From positions 1 to 58,089 of the forward strand of contig JAFATA010000081.1 of NCBI GenBank assembly GCA_019244165.1: a stretch of 58,089 nucleotides of DNA, given 5' to 3'. This DNA comes from Pseudonocardiales bacterium. GTDB taxonomy: Bacteria; Actinomycetota; Actinomycetes; Mycobacteriales; Pseudonocardiaceae. The position numbers and the translations under genes are program-made. Shown here piece after piece: positions 36,875-45,901 of this stretch (its first letter is position 1; every line of letters starts with the position of its first letter). The notes under the pieces are model-generated. The model searched no databases. It was not told where the DNA came from and saw only the letters and a list, made by a program, of their open reading frames with translations.

Positions 36875-37662
36875 CCCCGTCTGTGTCACCGGTGGGGACT
36901 GAACACGGTGAGTACGCCCATCTGATTCCGTTGCAGCACCGTTACGCGCAGCTTGCCCTCGGCGATCCTGAGCGAGAACGGGTGCGCGAGCAGTTGATCA
37001 ATGGCTACCTGCCGGTGGCCGAACACATCGCGCGCCGGTTCACCGGCCGCGGCGAGCCGTTGGAGGACCTGGTCCAGGTCGCCACGGTGGGGCTGATCAA
37101 CGCCGTGGACCGCTTCGAACCTGACCGCGGTTCGGATTTCTTCTCCTTCGCGGTACCGACGATCACCGGCGAAGTACGCCGGTACTTCCGCGACCACGGT
37201 TGGTCGACGCGAGTGCCCCGCCGGCTGAAGGACCTGCACCTTGCCATCAGGGGCACCCAGACGGAGTTGTCTCAGCGGCTCGGGCGGGCTCCCCGGCCTA
37301 GCGAGATCGCTGAGCAGCTGGGCTTGCCGGTCTCGGAGGTGATCGAGGGGCTGCAGGCCGGGGAGGCGTACCGGAGCTGCTCGCTGGACGAGATGCTTGG
37401 CTCCGGGGAGGGCAAAGCCACCCTGGGTGAGTTCATCGGCGGCCTGGACTCCGAGCTGGCCCTGATCGACGACCGTGAGGCGCTGCGCCCGTTGTTGGCC
37501 GAACTTGCGCCCCGGGAACAGACTATCCTGGTGCTGCGATTTTTTCGCCAACTGACTCAGACTCAAATCGCGGAACGCGTCGGCATCTCCCAGATGCACG
37601 TCTCGCGAGTGCTCCGCCAGATACTGGCCTCTTTGCAGGAACGGATGGCCAGTTCGGAGTGA
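36871..37662 (+). CDS. sigF: SigB/SigF-family stress sigma factor
   Basis: 263 residues: region 2 (YLPVAEHIARRFTGRGEPLEDLVQVATVGLINAVDRFEPDRGSDFFSFAVPTITGEVRRYFRDHGW), region 3 (LHLAIRGTQTELSQRLGRAPRPSEIAEQLGLP) and region 4 helix-turn-helix (LAPREQTILVLRFFRQLTQTQIAERVGISQMHVSRVLRQIL). This group reads GTTT-N15/17-GGGTA promoters. GTG at 36871 overlaps the anti-sigma stop. Three matching promoters follow within 1.7 kb. Confidence 0.93.
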   Translation: MTPSVSPVGTEHGEYAHLIPLQHRYAQLALGDPERERVREQLINGYLPVAEHIARRFTGRGEPLEDLVQVATVGLINAVDRFEPDRGSDFFSFAVPTITGEVRRYFRDHGWSTRVPRRLKDLHLAIRGTQTELSQRLGRAPRPSEIAEQLGLPVSEVIEGLQAGEAYRSCSLDEMLGSGEGKATLGEFIGGLDSELALIDDREALRPLLAELAPREQTILVLRFFRQLTQTQIAERVGISQMHVSRVLRQILASLQERMASSE

Positions 37663-37698
37663 CTCCATCCCGCCGGCCAGACCCGTCCGCGTTTCGTT

Positions 37699-37723
37699 GT
37701 TTGGTCACGGGCGCACTGGGTAT
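37699..37723 (+). promoter_or_regulatory. SigB/SigF-type promoter of the hemerythrin gene
   Basis: GTTT (37699-37702), 15-base spacer, GGGTAT (37718-37723), an exact match to the sigma-F/B consensus. The ATG is at 37733, only 9 bases beyond the -10 box, so the transcript should start within a few bases of the start codon (near-leaderless). There is no Shine-Dalgarno sequence. Confidence 0.8.
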
Positions 37724-37732
37724 ACCCCCACC

Positions 37733-38302
37733 ATGAGTACTCCTACCGCGTCCACTGACATGATCACGTTCCTCGTTGACCAGCACCGCGAGGTGGCCGA
37801 CATGTTCGCCCAGCTGGAGAAAATGGAGGGAGCGAAGGACGACAAGGCGCAACGCCTCGCCGAGCAGGTCGTTATCTCCCTCGTCCAGCACTCGGTTGCC
37901 GAAGAGATCTACCTCTACCCGACGGTCCGCAAGGTCCTGCCGGACGGCGATGACATCGCCGAGCATGAGATCAGTGAGCACAACGAGGCGGAGCAGACGA
38001 TGAAACGGCTGGAGTCGCTCACGCCGGAGGAGCCCGCATTCTGGCCCACCGTGCGCACATTGATCAGCGAGGTGCTTCACCACGTGGCAGAGGAGGAGAA
38101 CAGCCTGTTCCCGCAGCTCCGGGCGGCCTGCTCCGAGGAGCAGTTGCAGGAGCTTGGCCGCAAGGTTGAACAGGTCCAGAAGATCGCCCCGACTCGGCCG
38201 CACCCGTCCTCGCCCTCCGAAGGCGCCGCGCTGGCTGCCGTCGCCCCGGGGGCCGGGCTGGTCGACCGGCTGCGCGATGCCCTCTCCGGTCGCGGCGGCT
38301 AA
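37733..38302 (+). CDS. Hemerythrin-domain protein
   Basis: 189 residues. A four-helix hemerythrin domain with iron-binding pattern: DQHREVADMF, QHSVAEEIYLYP (HxxxE), HEISEHNEAE, HHVAEEENSLFPQL (HxxxE). The tail (HPSSPSEGAALAAVAPGAG) is flexible. Such proteins bind oxygen or NO or handle iron and peroxide, and are common in the actinobacterial sigma-F regulon. It sits directly after the sigma factor gene under its own matching promoter. Confidence 0.92.
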   Translation: MSTPTASTDMITFLVDQHREVADMFAQLEKMEGAKDDKAQRLAEQVVISLVQHSVAEEIYLYPTVRKVLPDGDDIAEHEISEHNEAEQTMKRLESLTPEEPAFWPTVRTLISEVLHHVAEEENSLFPQLRAACSEEQLQELGRKVEQVQKIAPTRPHPSSPSEGAALAAVAPGAGLVDRLRDALSGRGG

Positions 38303-38355
38303 GTGGCCGCCTCTAGAGCACCCCGCGGGCTGATGCAGCTGCGCCCGCGGACTCC

Positions 38356-38399
38356 TGAGCACCGGCCGGCCAGCGGCATCTCGCGCCGGCCGGTGCTCA
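38356..38399. terminator. Long perfect hairpin after the hemerythrin gene
   Basis: A 15-bp perfect inverted repeat (38356-38370 with 38385-38399) with a 14-base loop lies 54 bases after the hemerythrin stop and before the DUF2267 gene. No T-run. Terminator or RNA-stability element. Confidence 0.65.
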
Positions 38400-38424
38400 C
38401 TAGTGAGCAGTAAAGGAGGATGAG

Positions 38425-38790
38425 GTGCGCGACCAGGAGTTCATCAGCGAGGTGGCGTCGCGGGCGGGTTTCAGCGATCGAGGAGACGCCGAACGCGCCG
38501 TCTGGGCAACGCTGGCGGTCCTCGGGGAGCAGCTGCCGGACAGCGTGGCCGCCGCGGTGACGGCTGCCTTGCCCGAGGAGCTTGGTAAGCAGGTGTGGGC
38601 CCAGCGAACGCGGTCGCGGGCGACGGCGGCCCAGGCCGGGCGGTTGAGCCGAGGCGTGGCCCGGGGGGAGGGGAGCTGGCCCGGCGACAGCACGACCGCC
38701 GACGCCGACATCGACCATCCCCTAGGCGGTGGTGAGCTCGTCGATGAGCAAGCCGGCGGCTATCCCCAGCATCCAGACGTCCTTGGCTAA
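38425..38790 (+). CDS. DUF2267 protein
   Basis: 121 residues: EFISEVASRAGFSDRGDAERAVWATLAVLGEQLPDSVAAAVTAALPEELGKQVW is a DUF2267 core of unknown function, often near stress genes. The tail (about residues 60-121) is low complexity and its last 69 bases overlap the convergent DoxX-like gene. GTG at 38425 follows AAAGGAGG. Confidence 0.8.
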   Translation: MRDQEFISEVASRAGFSDRGDAERAVWATLAVLGEQLPDSVAAAVTAALPEELGKQVWAQRTRSRATAAQAGRLSRGVARGEGSWPGDSTTADADIDHPLGGGELVDEQAGGYPQHPDVLG

Positions 38791-39141
38791 GGCGAGGCCT
38801 TCTTCGGTAGGCCGCAGGCTACCCTGGCGGCGCATCCCGGGAGTCCGGAGGTAAAGGCCCACCAGGCCGGCGGAGAAAGCGGCCAAGCCGGCCGCGGCCA
38901 GCGTGGTGGGTACCACAGGCAGCAGCAGAGCGGTACCCAGTGCGATCTCCCCGCCGGCCAGGAGTTTGGTAAACAGCCGGTAGTTGACCCCTTTGAAGAT
39001 CGGGTAGCTGCCGGTAGCCGTTTCATGCAGCCCAGTCGCCGTCTGGTCATCCGCGAAAAGTATGGTCAGGCCCGAGTTCAGGATGACTGAACCACTGGCC
39101 AACCGCCCGGGGACATGCCGGAATCTCATCGGAAATCTCAT
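38722..39141 (-). CDS. DoxX-like membrane protein in the sigma-B regulon
   Basis: About 139 residues: MRFPMRFRHVPGRLASGSVILNSGLTILFAD, FTKLLAGGEIALGTALLLPVVPTTLAAAGLAAFSAGLVGLYLRTPGMR and KDVWMLGIAAGLLIDELTTA, four hydrophobic helices. ATG at 39141 is chosen because a sigma-B promoter ends 10 bases before it. DoxX-like proteins are membrane redox components. Convergent overlap with DUF2267. Confidence 0.82.
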   Translation of the reverse strand: MRFPMRFRHVPGRLASGSVILNSGLTILFADDQTATGLHETATGSYPIFKGVNYRLFTKLLAGGEIALGTALLLPVVPTTLAAAGLAAFSAGLVGLYLRTPGMRRQGSLRPTEEGLALAKDVWMLGIAAGLLIDELTTA

Positions 39142-39151
39142 GAGCGGCGGG

Positions 39152-39177
39152 ATACCCCCAGCGGCTCCCAACCAAAC
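39152..39177 (-). promoter_or_regulatory. SigB/SigF-type promoter of the DoxX-like gene
   Basis: On the minus strand: GTTT (39177-39174), 16-base spacer, GGGTAT (39157-39152). The start codon lies 10 bases downstream of the -10 box, the same near-leaderless layout as the hemerythrin gene. Confidence 0.78.
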
Positions 39178-39295
39178 GAGGCAGCCGGCAGCGGGTACCG
39201 CAGGTACCCACAGCGGCGAGCTGGAGCGGGCGTGCTGTCCGGGTTGGCTGCAGGGGCCAGGAGTGGCTGGGTGCAGTCGCCTGCGGAGAGAGAAG

Positions 39296-39320
39296 GTTTA
39301 GCGACGTAAGGGCGGGGTAG
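39296..39320 (+). promoter_or_regulatory. SigB/SigF-type promoter of csbD
   Basis: GTTT (39296-39299), 15-base spacer, GGGTAG (39315-39320). The last base differs from the usual T/C. It lies 71 bases upstream of the csbD ATG, which has its own AGGAAGG site. CsbD is a classic sigma-B target in Bacillus subtilis, which supports the match. Confidence 0.6.
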
Positions 39321-39391
39321 TACCCGGGGTAGCAGCGCCCCCAAGAGTGTCCCCCAAGAGGGTCTCAGCCCAGGAAGGTTAAGGGGTCCTG

Positions 39392-39637
39392 ATGAGTTGG
39401 CAGAACAAGGTCATAAACACGGTCGAGGTACTGAGGGGCAAGGCGAAGGAAGCCGCCGGCAGGATCACCGGCAACCCGCGGTGGGAGGTTGAGGGCAAGC
39501 TGGGCCAGAGCAGGGGCAACCTCAAGCAGGCCGGCGAGAAGATCAAGGACGTCGGCAAGAGCATCTTCAGTCCCCGGAACCGATATGGCCCTCCTCGGAA
39601 CCGATACGGTCCTCCCCGGAACCGATATGGTCCCTAG
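39392..39637 (+). CDS. csbD: CsbD-family stress protein with a tandem PRNRYGP tail
   Basis: 81 residues. The CsbD core (VEVLRGKAKEAAGRITGNPRWEVEGKLGQSRGNLKQAGEKIKDVGK) is followed by three direct copies of the heptapeptide PRNRYGP, encoded by three 21-bp tandem units (about 39569-39634). CsbD proteins are small, highly charged and induced by general stress; their mechanism is unknown. The tail is an Arg/Tyr/Pro-rich addition not part of the family. Confidence 0.88.
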   Translation: MSWQNKVINTVEVLRGKAKEAAGRITGNPRWEVEGKLGQSRGNLKQAGEKIKDVGKSIFSPRNRYGPPRNRYGPPRNRYGP

Positions 39638-39662
39638 GCGATCTTCCTGGCAGAGCCGCCTG

Positions 39663-39791
39663 ATGGATGCCGTGGGCCGCGGGCTGGTCGCAAGGTGGAC
39701 CGTGTGGGGCCTGTTCCGAGGCGCTCTGAATTTGTACGGGCTGCGGGGGCCGGCGGCGAGTGTCGGCGGGCTCGTGTACGACTACTTATGA
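39663..39791 (+). CDS. Possible 42-residue membrane-associated protein
   Basis: ATG 39663 opens MDAVGRGLVARWTVWGLFRGALNLYGLRGPAASVGGLVYDYL. Hydrophobic and aromatic, G/C-rich codon usage like coding DNA, but no ribosome site. It may instead be the decayed end of a longer gene. Low certainty. Confidence 0.25.
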   Translation: MDAVGRGLVARWTVWGLFRGALNLYGLRGPAASVGGLVYDYL

Positions 39792-39848
39792 AGTTGCGAC
39801 TATTAAAATACTGACCGTGGCGACTCTCGTGGAGGGGCTGACACCCAG

Positions 39849-40286
39849 ATGAACGCGAATGGCTATGTGGCCTTCCTCTTGATTGGCGTTGCGTTTGTTC
39901 TGATCGACGGTCAAATTCTCTACCGGAGTGGGTTGGGGTACCTGCATAAGGTGTACCAATCGGGCCCCGCCCGCTCGGTGATGCAGCTGGTAACGGTGCT
40001 CTTCCACCTGGTAATGCTGGGGATGCTGGCGTTGATTTCGACGATCAGCGTGTCTACCGGGATGCCAGTACGTGACCTTGTGGTCAGGTTAGGCATAATC
40101 CTGCTGGTGCTCGCTGCGGCGCACGGCCTCACGATGGCAATTGTGGTGTGGATGAGAGACCGGCGCCGGGTGGAACAGGTCGAGGAGGAGATCGCCGCAG
40201 ATCGCACCGGAGCAGGTTCGCGGGACGCGAGTGTCCAGCCGGTGGCTAACCGCGAAACAGGCACTTTCGGGCCCTACCCAACGTAA
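39849..40286 (+). CDS. Membrane protein with three predicted helices
   Basis: 145 residues: helices at about 4-24 (GYVAFLLIGVAFVLIDGQILY), 45-68 (VMQLVTVLFHLVMLGMLALIST) and 78-100 (LVVRLGIILLVLAAAHGLTMAIVVW), then a charged cytoplasmic tail (MRDRRRVEQVEEEIAADRTGAG). GGAGG precedes the ATG. Family not recognised. Confidence 0.8.
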   Translation: MNANGYVAFLLIGVAFVLIDGQILYRSGLGYLHKVYQSGPARSVMQLVTVLFHLVMLGMLALISTISVSTGMPVRDLVVRLGIILLVLAAAHGLTMAIVVWMRDRRRVEQVEEEIAADRTGAGSRDASVQPVANRETGTFGPYPT

Positions 40287-40300
40287 GCGCGGCGCCTCAG

Positions 40301-40340
40301 ACGGTGGCGACGTCCAGCAAGCAGCGGACGTCGCCACCGT
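40301..40340 (+). terminator. Hairpin after the membrane protein gene
   Basis: A 15-bp perfect stem (40301-40315 with 40326-40340), 10-base loop, 15 bases past the stop. The remaining stretch 40341-40659 has no supported gene. Confidence 0.7.
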
Positions 40341-40659
40341 GTGTTGTATTGCGGCGACATCGGCTTTGGGTTTCCGGGCGGGGGGTTTCCAGGCGGGCCT
40401 GACGGCGGGCCAAGTCAAATCCGTCGGTTGTGCCGCGACGTGTGCCCTCGATTACTTTTCGTGGCTTCCGCTGGATGCACTCTGTGGGCAAGCAGATACT
40501 TGGCGTGATTCACCGGAATGCCGCGTTTGATGAGCGGCTGCATACGTCGTGTACCAATGCAAGAACAGATGCAATCTACTAGACTCTCCACACATCTTTT
40601 CGGTGTGGTGACCGCTCTGGGCGGCAGCTGGCCGGCTGGAGCCTATGGAGAGGCTGAAG

Positions 40660-40896
40660 ATGCCGCGGACCAGCGACGGTACGTCGGCCACGTTGCTGTC
40701 GGTAATCAGGTGGACGAAGAGCAGTTACAGTAACCCTCATGGGAACTGTGTGGAGGTGGCGGAGCTGATCGGCGGGCGGCTCGCCGTGCGCAACTCCCGG
40801 TACCCGAGCGGCCCTGCCCTGATCTACCCCCGTGCCGAGGTAGCTGTGTTCGTCCAAGCCGTGAAGAAGGACGAGCTCGACGCGATAACCAGGTAA
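40660..40896 (+). CDS. DUF397 protein
   Basis: 78 residues with the DUF397 signature WTKSSYSNPHGNCVEVAELIGGRLAVRNSRYPSGPALIYPRAEVAVFVQAVK. ATG 40660 follows GGAGAGG. DUF397 proteins partner with DUF5753 XRE regulators, one of which follows 105 bases downstream. Usually the XRE gene is first; here the order is reversed. The pairs may control morphological differentiation or act as antitoxin-like modules. Confidence 0.9.
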   Translation: MPRTSDGTSATLLSVIRWTKSSYSNPHGNCVEVAELIGGRLAVRNSRYPSGPALIYPRAEVAVFVQAVKKDELDAITR

Positions 40897-41001
40897 TTCC
40901 TACGGTCTAGTAGGGACACGGAACGGTGGGCCGGGGTTTCGGGCAGCCCGGTCGCCGTCTATGGTGGGGCCATCCGTGGTGCTTCATCCGTAGGAGGAAT
41001 A

Positions 41002-41898
41002 GTGAGAGCGGCTCGGCCGCATGATTCGGCCAGCGATCACGCTCGGGAACGGCCGCAGGGACCGACCGCGCTACGCATCGTGTTGGGCAATCAGCTACGT
41101 CAGCTCCGTGAAGCGCGCGGAATTACTACCGGAGTGGCTGGTAACACGATCCGGGCCTCCCATGCCAAGATCAGTCGTATGGAGCTGGGGCGGGTCGGTT
41201 TCAAGGAGCGCGACGTGGCGGATCTGCTCACTCTCTACGGCATTACCGATGAACAAGAGCGAGGAGCGTTCCTGGCGTTGGCCCGGCGGTCCAACGTGCC
41301 CGGTTGGTGGCACCACTACAACGATATCCTGCCGAGCTGGTTCGAGATGTACCTTGGTCTGGAACAGGCCAGCTCTGTCATCCGCACCTATGAACCTCAG
41401 CTTGTACCCGGCCTGTTGCAGACTGAAGAGTGCGCTCGTGCCGTTATTCTGCTCGGCAACTCAAGCGCATCCGCCGAGGATGTCGAGCGTCGGGTCGCGC
41501 TGCGGATGAAGCGTCAAAAAGTTCTCACTCAACCGGAAGCACCCAGCTTCTGGGCGGTGATCGACGAGGCGGCGCTCTGGCGAATTGATGGGCGTTCGGC
41601 GATGCGGGAACAGATCCGGCATCTGGTTGAAATAGCAGACTTCCCCAACATCACACTTCAGGCGATACCGTTCTATTCCGGCGCGCACGCGGCGGTAGGT
41701 GGTCCGTTCACGATCCTGCGGTTCTCCGAACCCGACCTGCCGGATATTGTTTACCTCGAACAGCTGACCAGCGCCCTTTACTTGGATAAGGACCAGGATG
41801 TTCAGCATTACCTGGTGGTCATGGATCGTTTGTGTGTCCAGGCCAAACCCCCTGCCGAGACGATCAGGTTCTTGAATAGTACCCTCAAAGAGATCTGA
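41002..41898 (+). CDS. XRE-family regulator with DUF5753 domain
   Basis: 298 residues. N-terminal helix-turn-helix (LGNQLRQLREARGITTGVAGNTIRASHAKISRMELGRVGFKERDVADLLTLYG) and a DUF5753 domain (WFEMYLGLEQASSVIRTYEPQLVPGLLQTEECARAVI, FWAVIDEAALWRIDG, LQAIPFYSGAHAAVGGPFTILRF). GTG 41002 with AGGAGG just upstream. Paired with the DUF397 gene before it. Confidence 0.93.
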   Translation: MRAARPHDSASDHARERPQGPTALRIVLGNQLRQLREARGITTGVAGNTIRASHAKISRMELGRVGFKERDVADLLTLYGITDEQERGAFLALARRSNVPGWWHHYNDILPSWFEMYLGLEQASSVIRTYEPQLVPGLLQTEECARAVILLGNSSASAEDVERRVALRMKRQKVLTQPEAPSFWAVIDEAALWRIDGRSAMREQIRHLVEIADFPNITLQAIPFYSGAHAAVGGPFTILRFSEPDLPDIVYLEQLTSALYLDKDQDVQHYLVVMDRLCVQAKPPAETIRFLNSTLKEI

Positions 41899-41920
41899 CC
41901 GGCTCGATGAGGGGTTACCG

Positions 41921-42430
41921 ATGGACTGTCGGGTGCATACCGTGGTGGACAGCCCCGTCGGCACGCTTACCCTGGTAGCTGCCAATGGCACCCTCCGTGG
42001 TCTCTACCTGGACCGGCAGCGGCACCGGCCGCTGGCAGAGACGTTCGGCGAGCCCGACCCCACGCCGTTCACCGAGGTAACCAGGCAGCTGGAGGAGTAC
42101 TTCGCCGGTCATCGCACCGAATTTGACCTGCCGATGACGCTCGCCGGCACCCCGTTCCAGCGCACGGTGTGGGCGGCTCTGCGGAAGATCCCGTACGGCG
42201 AGACAACGTCCTACGGGCAGCTCGCCGAGCGGATCGGACGCCCCAGTGCCGCACGGGCGGTCGGCCTCGCGAACGGCCGCAATCCCATTGGGATCATCGT
42301 GCCGTGTCACCGGGTCGTGGGGGCAACCGGTGATCTCACCGGCTACGGCGGTGGCCTGGATCGCAAGCGGCAGCTGCTCCACTTCGAGCGGCAGACCAGC
42401 GAGCAGCTGACCGCCGCACCGGGTGTGTAA
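41921..42430 (+). CDS. ogt: Methylated-DNA--protein-cysteine methyltransferase
   Basis: 169 residues with GTPFQRTVWAALRKIPYGETTSYGQLAERIG and the active site IIVPCHRVVG (acceptor Cys129), then TGYGGGLDRKRQLLHFE. It removes O6-methylguanine lesions by transferring the alkyl group to itself. ATG 41921, 22 bases after the XRE gene. Confidence 0.96.
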   Translation: MDCRVHTVVDSPVGTLTLVAANGTLRGLYLDRQRHRPLAETFGEPDPTPFTEVTRQLEEYFAGHRTEFDLPMTLAGTPFQRTVWAALRKIPYGETTSYGQLAERIGRPSAARAVGLANGRNPIGIIVPCHRVVGATGDLTGYGGGLDRKRQLLHFERQTSEQLTAAPGV

Positions 42431-42660
42431 CACTCCGCGGCCGGATGACGACAGAACGTACCGAGAGCCCCGGTGCAGGCCCCCCGACCCTGCGGCGGGG
42501 CTCTCGCCGCTTCCCGCCTCCATCCGTGATGGCGGATCGGGAGGTCGCTCCGCCAGCAGGTGGGTAGCCAGCCGAGCCGGGATCAATCGTTCGCGAAGCC
42601 GTCCTCGACATGTCATCAACTGCTCACCCTCAGTGAGCCGCACCAGGTGATCATCATTGA

Positions 42661-43500
42661 GTGGTCGTAAAAACGTTTTTCGCCGTCCCCGTTTTCCCCG
42701 GGGCCACTCGAGTCACGAGCCTGGTCGTCCTAGGTGATTCCACCGCGGTCGGTGTGGGTGACCCGCTGCCCGCTGGTGGTTGGCGTGGTTTCGGTCCGCT
42801 GCTGGCGGCGGCACTGGGTGCGCCAAGTGAGCTCCGCTACGCCAACCTGTCTATCATCGGCGCGCGGGTCGCTGATCTCCGGTACAGGCAGCTGCCCTGT
42901 GCCGTGGCGACGCGACCCGATGTCGCGGTGATCTCGGCTGGGATGAACGACACGCTACGTTCGGACTTCGATCCTCTCACGCTCCGCGACGACCTTGATG
43001 TCACGGTCACCGGGCTGCAGGCCACGGGTGCCGTGGTGCTGATCACCCGCTTCCACCACCATGGACAGGTGTTCCGGTTGCCTGGGCCGCTGCGCCGTGC
43101 CCTGCACCAGCGGATCGGGCAGCTCAACGACGCCATCGATCAGGTGGTGGCCTGCCGCGGTGCGCTGTGCCTGGATCTGCACGTGACGCCCGGTACCTAT
43201 GACACCGCGGCGTGGAGCGTGGACCGCCTGCACCCCTCGGAACTCGGGCACCGGATGCTCGCCGCCGCCCTGGCCAGCATGCTCGCCGGCGCCGGGATCG
43301 CGGTGCCGCATCCGGTCGACCTCACCTGCACGGACGGCCGGCAGCTGACTGCCGCCGACCACCTCGCCTGGTTGGTGTGCCGTGGCGTGCCCTGGTTGGT
43401 TCGGCGTAGCCGGGACTTGCTGCCGTATGCCGCCGCCGTGGTGCTGCGGGACCTGTTCGGCCGGTCACGGCGGTACCGCCGCGGTGGGGCAGCGCGCTGA
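42661..43500 (+). CDS. SGNH/GDSL hydrolase
   Basis: 279 residues. Block [15 protein letters not shown] (Ser nucleophile), block II Gly region, block [15 protein letters not shown] (oxyanion Asn), block [15 protein letters not shown] (Asp-x-x-His). No signal peptide beyond a weakly hydrophobic N-terminus. A serine esterase or lipase of unknown substrate. GTG 42661 is the only reasonable start. It precedes two glycosyltransferases. Confidence 0.88.
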   Translation: MVVKTFFAVPVFPGATRVTSLVVLGDSTAVGVGDPLPAGGWRGFGPLLAAALGAPSELRYANLSIIGARVADLRYRQLPCAVATRPDVAVISAGMNDTLRSDFDPLTLRDDLDVTVTGLQATGAVVLITRFHHHGQVFRLPGPLRRALHQRIGQLNDAIDQVVACRGALCLDLHVTPGTYDTAAWSVDRLHPSELGHRMLAAALASMLAGAGIAVPHPVDLTCTDGRQLTAADHLAWLVCRGVPWLVRRSRDLLPYAAAVVLRDLFGRSRRYRRGGAAR

Positions 43501-43625
43501 GGACAGCTATTGCTCGGAAAATTTGGTCGCCAAACCCTCGCCGAACCCGAGGAGTTCGCCAGGAGTTCCGCGCCGCAACATGGTGCGTTCCCCCCGAGGG
43601 AGGCAAGATCCGACACGGTCGGTGC

Positions 43626-44786
43626 ATGCGCGTTGCTATCGTGACGGAGTCGTTCCTGCCTATCATCAACGGCGTCAGCAATTCGCTGGTCCCGGTGGTA
43701 GAGCACCTGGTCCGCAGTGGGCACCAGGCGCTGGTGATCGCCCCCGGCGCGGGGCCGGACAGCTACCACGGCGTTCCGGTGGTCCGGCTGCCGGCAGTGG
43801 ACCTGCCCGTCGTTGACTCCATACCGGTCGGAGTCCCTACCCGCAAGGTGGTCACCGCCCTGCGGGATTTTCGTCCGGACGTAGTACACCTGGCCTCCCC
43901 GGTGATCGTCGGGGCGCTCGGGTTGTGGGCTGCCCGCAGGCTCGGGACGCCGACCGTGGCCGTTTACCAGACCGACATCGCCGGGTTCGCCGACTCCTAC
44001 GGGCTGGGCTTCGCGGCCCGCACCGCGTGGCGCTGGATCCGGCGGGTGCACAGCGGCGCCGACCGTACGCTCGCCCCGTCAACGTCCGCGGCCGCGGCCC
44101 TGGCGGCGCACGGTGTGCCGCGGGTGCATCGCTGGGCGCGCGGCGTGGACACCGAACGTTTTTGCCCCTCCCGCCGAGACGAGACCCTGCGCGCGCAGCT
44201 GGCCCCAGGCGGCGAGGTGCTCGTCGGTTTCGTCGGCCGGCTGGCGCCGGAGAAAAAGCTCCTGCGGCTGTCCGCGCTGCAGGACCTCCCGGGCATCCGG
44301 CTGGTCGTGGTGGGCGATGGCCCGGACCGTCGGCAACTGGCCAAGGCGCTGCCCACCGCGATCTTCCTCGGCTTTCTGACCGGTACCCAGCTGGTGCAGG
44401 CATACGCGAGCCTGGACGTCTTCGTGCACACGGGACCCTTCGAGACGTTCTGCCAGACGGTGCAGGAGGCGCTGGCCTCCGGCCTGCCGGTGATCGCGCC
44501 GGACGCGGGCGGCCCCCGGGACCTGGTCACCCACGGCCGCACCGGTTTCCTGGTTCCCGAGACCGGTAAGCCCGACGCTGATGCCATCTTCGGTGACGCG
44601 CTGCGCCGTGCGGTCCTGACCCTGGCCCACGATCCAGCGCTGCGCGCCCGGTACGGCGCAGCCGCCCGCCGTAGTGTGCTGGGGCGTACCTGGCCAGCGC
44701 TCTGCGATGAGCTGCTCGCCCATTACGCCGAGCTCACCGGCCTGCCAGCGGGTAGGCGCCCAGCGGATAGGCGCCCAGCGGCGTAA
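43626..44786 (+). CDS. mgtA: GT4 alpha-mannosyltransferase (MgtA-like)
   Basis: 386 residues, GT-B fold: [99 protein letters not shown] and the donor-binding [29 protein letters not shown]. Very close in pattern to M. tuberculosis MgtA (Rv0557), which adds mannose to glucuronosyl-diacylglycerol for lipomannan-like glycolipids. The second glycosyltransferase starts 5 bases after its stop. Confidence 0.88.
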   Translation: MRVAIVTESFLPIINGVSNSLVPVVEHLVRSGHQALVIAPGAGPDSYHGVPVVRLPAVDLPVVDSIPVGVPTRKVVTALRDFRPDVVHLASPVIVGALGLWAARRLGTPTVAVYQTDIAGFADSYGLGFAARTAWRWIRRVHSGADRTLAPSTSAAAALAAHGVPRVHRWARGVDTERFCPSRRDETLRAQLAPGGEVLVGFVGRLAPEKKLLRLSALQDLPGIRLVVVGDGPDRRQLAKALPTAIFLGFLTGTQLVQAYASLDVFVHTGPFETFCQTVQEALASGLPVIAPDAGGPRDLVTHGRTGFLVPETGKPDADAIFGDALRRAVLTLAHDPALRARYGAAARRSVLGRTWPALCDELLAHYAELTGLPAGRRPADRRPAA

Positions 44787-44791
44787 GACTC

Positions 44792-45901
44792 ATGCGCATC
44801 GCCCAGGTGGCAAACTTTTACGGTCCGCGGTCGGGCGGTCTGCGTACCGCCTTGCACCATTTGGGCGCCGGGTACGCCGCCCGAGGCCACGAAGTCCTGC
44901 TGATGGTCCCCGGACCCCGTCGTAGCGACGAGATGATGCCCAGCGGAGTCCGGCGCATCACGCTGCCCGCCGTGAAGATCCCAGGGACGGGTGGATATCG
45001 CCTGCTCGACCCGTGCCGGGTACAGGCGGTGCTGGCAGGATGGCGCCCTGATCGCATCGAGGTCTCCGACCGGTTGACCCTGCGCGGGATGGGCCGGTGG
45101 GCCGCGGAGCATGGGGTGCCCAGCGTGGTGATCTCACACGAACGGCTGGATCGGCTACTGAAGGAGTTCCTGCTGCCCGACCGGGCAGCCCGACGGGTGG
45201 CTGACTGGGCTAACCGGCGGATGGCGAACTCCTATGACACCGTGGTGTGTACCACTCGCTTTGCCCGTGCCGAGTTCGACCGGATCGGAGTGCGCAATGT
45301 GGTCCAGGTGCCACTGGGGGTGGATCTGGCCACGTTCGCACCCTGGCATCGGGATGCTGCCCTGCGCGCTGAGCTGGCCCGGGGAGCTGACGCGATTCTG
45401 GTGCACTGCGGGCGGCTCTCGCCGGAAAAGCATCCGGAGCGCTGTGTCGACACCCTCGCGCACCTGCACGAGTCGAGGCAGCGGGTGCGGCTGGTCATCG
45501 CCGGTGACGGCCCGCGCCGGGCGGCCCTGCAGCGCCGGGCAGCCGGGTTGCCGGTCACGTTCCTCGGCTTCCTGTCCCGGCGCAGCGACGTGGCCACCCT
45601 GCTCGCTACCGCCGATCTGTCACTCGCGCCGGGGCCGCACGAGACGTTCGGGCTGGCAGCGTTGGAGGCGCTAGCCTCCGGCATTCCCGTGGTGGTCTCT
45701 CGGTCTTCGGCCCTGTCCGAGATCATCCTGCCCAGTTGCGGCGCTGCCGTCGCCGACCATGCCCCAGCCTTCACCGACGCGGCCTGCCGGCTACTCGACG
45801 CGCCCGAAGGGTCCCGCCGAGCGGCGGCCCGGGCGCGCGCCGAGCAGTTCCCCTGGACAGCCGCGGTGACCGGGATGCTGCACGCCCTGCAGACTCATTG
45901 A
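44792..45901 (+). CDS. GT4 glycosyltransferase
   Basis: 369 residues: MRIAQVANFYGPRSGGLRTALHHLGAGY, RIEVSDRLTLRGMGRWAAEHGVPSVVISHERLD, VPLGVDLATFAPWHRD, VHCGRLSPEKHPERCVDTL and ETFGLAALEALASGIPVVVSRSSALSEII. The second enzyme of the mgtA pair, probably acting on the same glycolipid; acceptor and sugar not readable. Its stop lies in a 17-bp tandem duplication. Confidence 0.9.
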   Translation: MRIAQVANFYGPRSGGLRTALHHLGAGYAARGHEVLLMVPGPRRSDEMMPSGVRRITLPAVKIPGTGGYRLLDPCRVQAVLAGWRPDRIEVSDRLTLRGMGRWAAEHGVPSVVISHERLDRLLKEFLLPDRAARRVADWANRRMANSYDTVVCTTRFARAEFDRIGVRNVVQVPLGVDLATFAPWHRDAALRAELARGADAILVHCGRLSPEKHPERCVDTLAHLHESRQRVRLVIAGDGPRRAALQRRAAGLPVTFLGFLSRRSDVATLLATADLSLAPGPHETFGLAALEALASGIPVVVSRSSALSEIILPSCGAAVADHAPAFTDAACRLLDAPEGSRRAAARARAEQFPWTAAVTGMLHALQTH

